This document shows, piece after piece, positions 57,000 to 64,000 of a stretch of 64,000 bases of DNA. The first letter of the stretch is position 1, and every line of letters begins with the position of its first letter. The stretch covers positions 8,496,501-8,560,500 of the forward strand of contig OY987246.1 in the NCBI GenBank assembly GCA_963920765.1, given 5' to 3'. The notes under the pieces were generated by a model. The model searched no databases, had not been told where the DNA came from, and saw nothing but the letters and a program-made list of their open reading frames with translations. Source of the DNA: Ulota crispa (taxonomy: Eukaryota > Streptophyta > Bryopsida > Orthotrichales > Orthotrichaceae). Both the position numbers and the translations under genes were made by a program.

Positions 57000-58031
57000 T
57001 TTCCTAGCGAATGCGTGCCTTGGTGTCCCCTCCACATTGGACAAAATTGCGAGGGAATGAAACTTATTGGAATAAATCTATCAAAGGTGGCAAATTTTTG
57101 CCAAGAAATTAAACCCTGGCCCCTGGGGCCCCACTCGGTTTCCATTGGCAACTGAAACCGGAGGCCCATCCAAGTTGACCACTGGCAAAGAGTAGAAAAA
57201 ACTTTGAAATCTCTACAAGATGTATATCTTTCAAAGCAAGTTGTGGTTTAGGATTTGGAAGGAGTGGAAATTTTCTTGGCAAAATCTTACCTAAATTTTA
57301 CTTCAAAACTCAAATGGCTACCATAACACTAGAAGAAATAACTGAAAAAGGGATAAGTTTGCCAAAACCTTCCCAAGTAAGCACTAGATTTGCTAGATTT
57401 TGGATGAAAAGTACTAATATTAATAGATTTTATGAATGAACTTGCAAATGTCAATGATTTTCTCCAATTCTATCCAAATTTTCCTTACTCGCTTTCATGG
57501 TGGGATGCGTGTTGCTCTACTAGCAAAAATACAAAAAAAAAATTGCTAGAGGTCTAGGCCTGGACCCCTCCAGCCCCCAATGGAAATCGGCTCTCACTTC
57601 TCCCCATGGTTTTTTTTTTTTGGTTTTCTCACCAATGCTTGGGTGGCGTTTTTTGAAAATGGTTTGTAATTGCTTGCTTTGTCCCTATTTTGGTTGGAGT
57701 TGAAGGTGGGCCCAATGCATGGATTTTTGGAGCATCATGGGATTTTTTTTGTAGGTAAAAAATATTCGTTGGTCATTTTTCATAACATGCAAATAACCGT
57801 TGCCATTACTTAAGTATTGTATTGAATTGGATCAAGCAACACTTCAAAAAATTTAAAATGCTCAAATAATTCTAAAGTGATGGCACCAATTTTCAATTGG
57901 ATAAGGATTTTATGGAAGCCTAGGCTGCAATACAATTTTCATTATTGTAATTTGGCATTTTTTGAAAAAATTTCCACCATTTTTTTCTATAGGCTTGAAG
58001 CTAGCCTCTTCTTTTTTGAGGCAATTGGGCC
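57000..58031. other. Spacer with a possible decayed element
   Basis: TTAAACCCTGGCCCC at 57109 looks like one TTAA-type end. CGGTTTCCATTGG (about 57138) recurs inverted as CCAATGGAAATCGG (about 57578). No matching second terminus was found. Confidence 0.35.
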
Positions 58032-58766
58032 TTAACCTCTCAAGGCCCAAGCAGCATTTTTTGAGTTGTGTAGTGACTTTGGGTAGGTCACTACAAATGG
58101 ATTTTGCATTTTTTTTTTATTTTATTTTCAGACATGAAGTATCCAAGGAGTAGCTTGAAGGCCCAACAATTTTCATAACTTTGGACTACATGGTTCAAAA
58201 GTTATTGCATGAATTGTTGTTTTTTTTGCTTGTCCGGGCAGCCTAGGCAGCTCAAAAACTTCTTTAAAAATACATTTCAAACTTGGTTTTTTTAAAATTG
58301 GTTCTTTAGATCTATGTATAGGTGGAATGCTTTGAATCATTCAATTTCCATTAACAAGATGAAAGTTATGAGAAGTTTTAGTTTGCCCGTAGGTAGACTT
58401 CACGCCTACCTGCAAACTAAAACTTCTTATATCTTTCATCTTGTTAATGGAAATTGAATGATTCAAAGCTTCCCACCTATATATAGATCTAAAGAACCAA
58501 TTTTAAAAAACCAAATTTGAAATGTAATTTTTAAAAAAGTTTTTGAGCTGCCCAGGCTGCCCGGACAAGCAAAAAAAAACAACAATTCATGCAATAACTT
58601 TTGAACAATGTATTCCAAAATTATGAAAATTATTGGACCTTAAAGCTACTCCTTGAATACTTCATGTGTGAAAATAAAATAAAAACAAATGCAAAATCCA
58701 TTTGTAGTGACCTGCCCAAAGTCAATACATAGCTCAAAAAACGCTGCTTGGACCTTGAGGGATTAA
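58032..58766. mobile_element. TTAA-flanked perfect foldback, 735 bp
   Basis: Left TTAACCTCTCAAGGCCCAAG and right CTTGGACCTTGAGGGATTAA. Almost the whole element is an inverted repeat with arms of about 360 bp meeting near 58400 (GCCCGTAGGTAGACTT / GCCTACCTGC). The inner arms (GGGCAGCC...CAAAAACTTCTTTAAAA, AATCATTCAATTTCCAT, AAAGTTATGAGAAGTTTTA) belong to the same family as the 930-bp elements. The transcript of either strand would form a long hairpin. Confidence 0.8.
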
Positions 58767-58859
58767 ATTGAAAAAAAACACTGCTTCTCCCACAACAGTC
58801 ACAACTTACTAAATCAACTTTCGTGGGAAATTGACTCCCGCTATAAACTAACGTAAACA

Positions 58860-59290
58860 TCCCTATTTGGACATTCCGACGTGGCCACAGCTGCCACGGC
58901 ACGCCGGCAGAGCCAAAGAAATTTGAAACCGGTCGTCCGGTCGTCCGGTCGTCGCTCCAGTCCGTGCCTCCGCGGTGTCCAGCCAATAGCTGAATAGCCC
59001 AATACCAAGCATTTCGAATTTCAAAATTAGAGCTGCCCCCGAGGTCTCTGCATCATGATGAGCCTGCACTGCAGCAGGGCGAGTGTGCTGTGCTGTCTGA
59101 AAGAGACCCGCTCTCAATAGCTCCTCCCGAGACCCGCGATGACGGGAAATCCCATCTCCATCCCCAATGTGGCGTACACCCCCAGCGTAAAAGACAAGTT
59201 CGAACCTTAAAGAAATCAGCGGAGAAGATCCGCCCAAATTGTGTGCCCTGACCTCTCTAATATCACATTCCTTGTACTCGTTCAGAAGCA
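58860..59290. other. Isolated GC-rich island, unknown
   Basis: About 430 bp of GC-rich, CpG-containing sequence in an AT-rich setting, with a tandem GGTCGTCC motif (three copies near 58932-58955). A 142-codon minus frame (58863-59291) is open, but it has no recognised domain and openness may follow from composition. It could be an exon remnant, a processed fragment or a part of another element. Confidence 0.35.
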
Positions 59291-59436
59291 ATTAGCGGAC
59301 GGATTCAAAAAAAAACTATAAAATTCAGCCAAATGCAATGGCAAAAACACCGGTTGCAATCCATTATTTGAATAAAGATTGACAAGATTTTTGAAAAAAG
59401 TATGATCGCAAGCATCATTTAGTGCATGCACATGAA

Positions 59437-59520
59437 AAATTGGATGAGAAATTGGTTGAGAAATTGGTTGAGAAATTGGTTGAGAAATTGGTTGAAAAAT
59501 TGGTTGAAAAATTGGTCATA
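59437..59520. repeat. 12-bp tandem repeat, 7 copies
   Basis: Seven consecutive units of AAATTGGTTGAG/AAATTGGTTGAA, the first and last with small differences. Confidence 0.9.
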
Positions 59521-59548
59521 CAAAAAAAAAGGTTGAATATTGAGCTGA

Positions 59549-59820
59549 TTAACCCCTAAAGGGCCAAAATGCCCTTTGCGGCCACATGCGGCCACATGTA
59601 GGGCCAAAATGCCCTTTGCGGCCACATGTACAACAGTATGTATAGACATATTTGAGCTGCTCTAAGGGTTTTTCAAAATTTTTAATGCACCCACCATCAT
59701 ACAACCCTTCAATATGTATGGTTGTAACACTTAATTTTTAGTTGATTCAAACTTTTGAATATTGGTTGCGACCGTATTTGATACCGTAGCTCTAAAGCCC
59801 AAAGGCCCTTCAGGGGTTAA
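59549..59820. mobile_element. TTAA-flanked MITE, 272 bp, with 40-bp internal duplication
   Basis: Left TTAACCCCTAAAGGGCC and right GGCCCTTCAGGGGTTAA are near-perfect inverted ends in duplicated TTAA. A 40-bp unit starting GGGCCAAAATGCCCTTTGCG is repeated in tandem at 59561 and 59601. Confidence 0.7.
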
Positions 59821-60440
59821 GCTCAAAAATTGATTCATAAATGATTGTTGGGCACACTAATCACTCAAAAGGGCAAAGTTGGAATTTCAAAGGGAGGCAT
59901 ACATACATTTTTACCCTTGTCATTGTTGATTGCTTAGGGCGTCCTTCTATGTGTGACAAATGGCAGTGAAGTTCACTAGTAATGGATCAAATGGAATTCC
60001 ATAAAAACAAGAACTCCCATCAACCAATTATTGGTGAGCTACACTGAACTTCACCGGCCACTTGTCTCACATGAAAAGACGTCCTTATAGTCCTTATTCC
60101 TTCATTGCTAGTGAATTGCAAAATACACATGAAATGCGGACAGGTTTGTCCACTTTGACAATGAGGAGTTAATCATTGGACTCCAACTTCTCATCACTCA
60201 ACATTTGGTGCGTTCAAGAATTCCTCACCAAGAGCAACACTTACATGCATTCTTTCTTTCCCTACTTTCCACAACATACTTGATAGCACATGCGTTTTTT
60301 TTCTTCTTCTCTAATGTTCTAAAATAAAACATTTGGTCCACTCCCCCACCAAATAAGGTGACATGGATAGGACCTTGGTAGTATTGTGATCGTGCCCCCA
60401 TTTGTATAAATTTTGAATTGAGGTCAGCTTCTGAACATGC
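59821..60440. other. Spacer with a weak palindrome
   Basis: GTCCTTCTATGTGTGACAAATGGCAGTGAAGTTCA near 59941 recurs inverted near 60045-60085 (TGAACTTCACCGGCCACTTGTC, ATGAAAAGACGTCCTTA), so a foldback of about 150 bp is likely. Nothing coding was recognised. Confidence 0.45.
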
Positions 60441-61137
60441 TTCACCCCTAAACGTTGAGCTATTTGCAGTAAATGCCCCCCTACATTAGCTATACGGTGT
60501 TTTACAATGATTTGGCAAGTGCTCATCCATTATAATACTATTGTCAAAAGTTGAACAAAGTCAATAATACATAAGGTAGGAGCACCCATAAAGGTCAATT
60601 TAAGGGTTTTGAACATGATGAGTATTAATAAACAACTAGTAAATTATAGGATCTTATTAGGAACAACAAAAAATGAGTTTGCACTTTCAAATGTGTTATT
60701 TGGATACTGTGAGAATAAGATGAATTTTAAGGAGCAAACTGCCATTGCACCCATAACCACTTTTAAGAATAATGTTCACATGTTGTACATTCTTGTCATT
60801 ACATCTATTCACTTCCACAAATTTTTCAAGATTTTGGAAGTGACGATTATGAGACATTGATGCTTCTGGGTGCTCCTACCTTACTATCTTTATGAAAATT
60901 GCAAAAAGGTAGCACATGACCTAACATTGTGTTTGTGAATATTGTCACTATTTGGGTTAACCTAAAAGAATGTCTGCATTCAATGAGATTGTTTTTTTGC
61001 CTTCCATGATGAACCATGTAATTATGATTGCTTCTAAAAAAAATCAAATGCAAAACAACTTTTTCCCATCCTATTAAGCATTTTCTTTTTAATTTCCAAG
61101 GGATGAAAGATGTCCTCCTTTGGCGTTTAAGGGTTAA
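60441..61137. mobile_element. TTAA-type element carrying a pogo MITE
   Basis: The left end is CACCCCTAAACGTTGAG (flank TTCA in place of TTAA) and the right end GGCGTTTAAGGGTTAA. Relative to 33898-34543 it holds an extra 312-bp insertion at 60572-60883. Confidence 0.55.
60572..60883. mobile_element. pogo-family MITE, 312 bp
   Basis: Flanked by TA. It starts AGGTAGGAGCACCCATAAA and ends CTGGGTGCTCCTACCT. The interior is an inverted match of 45612-45917 and 61801-62118. Confidence 0.8.
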
Positions 61138-61183
61138 ATTGTGTCCTTATTTATAAATTCTTGAAAATAATCCTTTATCACTA

Positions 61184-61800
61184 CACCAAATAGTGCATAT
61201 AGGGTGCCCATACAAATAGCTTGACATTCCACACTATTTAAATATTTACCAAAACTACAATAACTCATGTCAATAATCACTATGATAAACAATGGAGGAA
61301 GCAAGCAAAGGTTGGATGCAACAATAAATGCCAAAGCTAAGGAGCAGGGAGGCTAGACTTTATACAAAAATAAGAATTATAGTAGCATAAAGAGCATTGC
61401 ATGCCCCTCCAAATGGCCAAGGGTGATGCAAGGGCACACATGCCCAAAATTTGCAATTTGAAACAAATGGAGATCAAAGTAACTTGTATTTTTGGAAAAT
61501 TGGGAGACAATCACTTTTCCAAGATTTCATCTGCTGTTCACCTAAAAATAACCTCTCACCATTCTAGGGCAGGAGGTTTTAGATGCTGGTATGTGAACTC
61601 CTAGAATTGGCAATTTTGAATAGACGAGAAAAGTAGACCCTAGGAAGTCAAAGAATTTGCTTCTTCACAAACATGTAAAATCCACCACCTATTTTTTTAC
61701 AAATTGCTGGTTTGAAATGAAAATTCTAGCCTATGTGGCCCGACCTTGAGTCATGAGGTAACTTTGCCAAGGTAAGGCAACCTAAATGCACTACTTGGGG
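61184..61800. mobile_element. Possible MITE with CTACACCAAATAGTGCAT ends (copy 3)
   Basis: CTACACCAAATAGTGCATATAGG at the left and CCTAAATGCACTACTTGGGGTA at the right resemble the ends of 52494-52799 and 56072-56379. The interior is longer (about 615 bp) and unrelated as far as I can see. The right end abuts the pogo MITE at 61801. Confidence 0.4.
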
Positions 61801-62118
61801 TAAGGTAGCAACACCCATAACCATCGTTGTACCCATAACCATCACTTTTAAAATCTTGAAAAATCTATGGAAGCGAATAGATGTAATTACAAGGATGTAC
61901 AACTTGTGAACATGAAACCTTAGTGTTGGTATTAGGTACAATTGCAGTAGGCTCTTTAAAAACTCACAACTTACTCTCAGAGTATCCAAATAATACATTC
62001 AAAAGTGCAAATTCATCATTTTTCTCTTGCTAATAGGATCCTATAATTTGCTACATGTTTAATAATAATTATAATGTTCAAAACCCTTAATTTGGCTCTT
62101 ATAGGTGCTGCTACCTTA
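61801..62118. mobile_element. pogo-family MITE, 318 bp, upstream of the DEK1-like gene
   Basis: Flanked by TA. It starts AGGTAGCAACACCCATAAC and ends ATAGGTGCTGCTACCT. The interior matches 45612-45917 in the same orientation. It ends about 1.0 kb before the DEK1-like start codon and could be part of, or close to, its promoter. Confidence 0.8.
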
Positions 62119-63142
62119 CATTGGTGTTAAAGATGATTGAAAAGGGTTGGCAAAGCATGTGTGTGAAAACGGTTATAGACCACCCTTCACGACACGTGTG
62201 ACATTACAAAGGTATGGGTGAACAAGAAAATGGCGGAGGAAGAGGGAAAGAGAGGACTTAGAGGAGGGGGAGGGGGAGGTGAGGGGGCAAAGCAGGCCAG
62301 CTAGCAAAGGCGCAGATGGGAGGGACTCCACTCTCAAGGCAGGCACCGAAAGGAGCGCTGGAACTGGAAGTGACACAGTCTCCAACTTACAACTACTCGC
62401 CTGCCTGGTCCACGGCTCTAGCTCCTAGAAAATTTGGCTTCTCTCTGCCTCTCTCTGCCTCTGCCCCTTTCAGCATCACCACACACTAGTATTCCGAGTA
62501 ACGTATTCGCCTCTCCACTGAGTTCACGGTTTGTCCCCACACACACTCTCGCATGCTTCCAGGCCACCGTCCTCTTCATTTTCATAACTTAGCGTCACAC
62601 ACCTTGCTCAGCATTTTGTTCACGTTCCGTCAAAATTCCAGAATCATCCACTTGCAAGGCCAACGGTGTCAGACAACGGACAGGCAGAAAGAAAGAAAAG
62701 ACGAGGAGGAGGAGGAGGAGTCTGTGTACTACTGCTGTCGTCGTCGTCGTCGTCGTCGTCGTAGTTCTCAGCGCTACAGCTCGTGTCGTTCACCTAGCCT
62801 AGAGTGATGGAGTAGTAAGTACTATGAGGGCAACGCAAGGCACACAGACGAGCAGCTCTTTGTCTTTAAGAGTGGAGGCGCCAAGAAACCTCTAGGGTTG
62901 GTGGCTTGATGATATTGTGCATGAGGAGCCAATTTGTGGTCGTGGATTGAGCCGTGGGGAAAATAGGGTTTGAGGGAGAGGGCGTGTTTGGAAGGTGAGC
63001 GACGATCGGAGGGGCGACATGCAGAAGAAGAAGCGTGGGATGACGATAAGGAGGAGTAGTAGTAGTAGTCGGGGTGGCGTACGAGAGAGGAGCTGCAGCA
63101 TGTGATCAGCAAGAGCGGGAGGGCGTGAACGGAGGCCACACC
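62119..63142 (+). promoter_or_regulatory. Probable promoter and 5' leader of the DEK1-like gene
   Basis: Composition shifts to GC-rich here. It holds a purine-rich GAGGGGGAGG tract (62234-62287), a CTCTCTGCC tract (62441-62470), (GAG)n at 62703-62720, (GTC)n at 62737-62763 and (TAG)n at 63055-63068, all common in plant promoters and 5' leaders. ATGGAGTAG near 62807 is a minimal upstream frame, and GTAAGT at 62815-62820 is a good splice donor, so the leader may contain an intron. The transcription start cannot be placed. Confidence 0.5.
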
Positions 63143-63282
63143 ATGGGGGCGTCCGTGGACGGTGCTTCGGTGCACAGCGTGGTCACATCCTGTGCTCTCT
63201 TTGGTGCACTCTTCGTGGTTCTTAGTGCACTCTCCGTCGCTATTCTCGTGGCTGTAAATTGGCGCCCCTGGCGGATCTACAG
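63143..63282 (+). CDS. DEK1: DEK1-like calpain, exon 1 (partial gene)
   Basis: The ATG at 63143 has a good context (ACCATGG, A at -3). The exon encodes 46 codons plus two bases: a short N-terminus, a hydrophobic membrane segment (SCALFGALFVVLSALSVAI, about residues 16-34) and then AVNWRPWRIY. The string after the first membrane helix, NWRPWR(L/I)Y, is what I know from the start of plant DEK1, the large multi-membrane-span protein with a cytosolic calpain protease that sets epidermal and meristem cell identity. The exon ends TACAG|GTACTG, splitting the codon after Tyr, which fits the DEK1 exon 1 boundary as I recall it (a Ser/Arg codon split). The upstream in-frame ATG at 63074 would add 23 residues and is less likely. 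The remaining exons lie beyond the window. Confidence 0.72.
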
Positions 63283-64000
63283 GTACTGGCCACCGCTAAA
63301 GCTGCCCATTTGGGAATTGGTTCTTGAAGTAGTGTGCTTGAACTCTCCCCTGAAGCAGATTTTTAGAGGGCTGTTCATGTGTTTTGCTGTTAGCTTGTGA
63401 ACAGAGGAATCGTAAACAGAAGTTTTTAAGACATTTGTCCTTTTTTTTGAGGTTGTGCTCAGCTGGTGAATGCAACATCTCGATTGTCTGATGATCATGT
63501 TCCATAAATTTTTGGCAAAGGATGTTCTTTAGGGATGTAGTAGGAGTTAGCATATGGATCCCTCATTAGGACATATGTGAAGGACCTAATTCCACGGGTT
63601 TTTGTTTCTTTATTCATCATGAACAAATTGCAAAGTCAAGGGTGTTGTGAAGCAGTGGCTGCAGTCTTGTATTCTTTTTTCTTGATTTACAATAGCAAGT
63701 AAATGCTGAGATGTAGAAGCTTTCATGCCAGTACCGATCATTGAACCGGTCGTATGATCCTTTATTTTGGAATAATAGTGAATTATGCAAGAACTAGAAG
63801 TCTTGTTTTATCGACAATGCTTGTGAGTTTGTTTGTCAGGTTTGTTACAATGAAACTCCTCCTGTAGTTTCTAGAGCTGGGACATGCGATTCCTTTTCAT
63901 GTTTTTGAGAGAGAAACTGTTGCAAAACCAAGTTAGGTCTTTTCTTTTGGAAAGTCGTACTTCGTGCTCACGTTCACACTTCCGTACGCTGCCAGCTTTT
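63283..64000 (+). other. First intron of the DEK1-like gene (open to the right)
   Basis: It starts GTACTGG. Reading through into it gives 39 more codons with no family resemblance and then a stop. No sequence encoding the expected next DEK1 segment (WIFARKWP-like) was found before the window ends, so the intron is at least 718 bp. Confidence 0.55.

Noticed and set aside
37326-59520. CRISPR-like arrays among tandem repeats
   Set aside because: The repeats (18 bp at 37326, 12 bp at 59437) have no spacers, and the genome is eukaryotic.
62553-62807. 84-codon Arg-rich plus frame
   Set aside because: It is produced by GAG and GTC trinucleotide repeats in the 5' leader of the DEK1-like gene, without a domain.
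62822-63175. 117-codon minus frame opposite the DEK1-like leader
   Set aside because: Low-complexity Ser/Tyr/His text from antisense trinucleotide repeats; no motif.

Overview
This is nuclear DNA from a plant or close streptophyte relative, not bacterial or organellar. It is AT-rich and gene-poor, it contains a Ty3/gypsy LTR retrotransposon and many classes of plant DNA transposon, and its last kilobase carries what looks like exon 1 of DEK1, the land-plant/streptophyte membrane calpain. The mix of hAT, pogo, Tc1-like, CACTA-like and TTAA-target elements would suit a non-seed plant or streptophyte alga, but the window alone does not settle the lineage. No rRNA gene, intact tRNA gene, CRISPR array or bacterial-style operon was seen.

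Layout. 1-6.2 kb is AT-rich spacer with a CACTA-type MITE at the very start, a foldback element (about 4.6-5.3 kb) and a 78-bp mini-MITE. 6.25-11.96 kb is a decayed hAT element: near-matching 10-bp termini, a 7/8-matching 8-bp target duplication, and a zinc-finger/RNase H-like transposase broken by in-frame stops. 12-18.5 kb is spacer with a foldback MITE and two abutting TTAA-flanked elements. 18.83-33.80 kb is one pogo-type (Tc1/mariner superfamily) element of about 4.4 kb on the minus strand, split by a young 10.57-kb Ty3/gypsy element (19385-29956, also minus strand, LTRs of 2161 bp with five differences). 33.9-62 kb is a dense, partly nested field of MITEs: at least eleven TTAA-flanked elements, four short elements carrying the pogo element's terminal repeats, long foldbacks, CACTA-like and MULE-like palindromes, and a decayed Tc1-type transposase cut by a TTAA element that is itself cut by another. 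62.1-64 kb is the GC-richer leader, first exon and first intron of the DEK1-like gene.

How the parts relate. The pogo element's termini (AGGTAGGAACATC...) with a TA target match four 306-396 bp MITEs at 45.6, 55.5, 60.6 and 61.8 kb, so the broken transposase and the MITEs probably belong to one family. A second, larger system consists of elements that start CCC and sit in duplicated TTAA, the signature of piggyBac-type transposition; no transposase for it lies in the window. Related sequences inside the window serve as 'empty sites' for both systems and show clean TTAA and TA target duplication. The only probable host gene is the DEK1-like one at the right edge.
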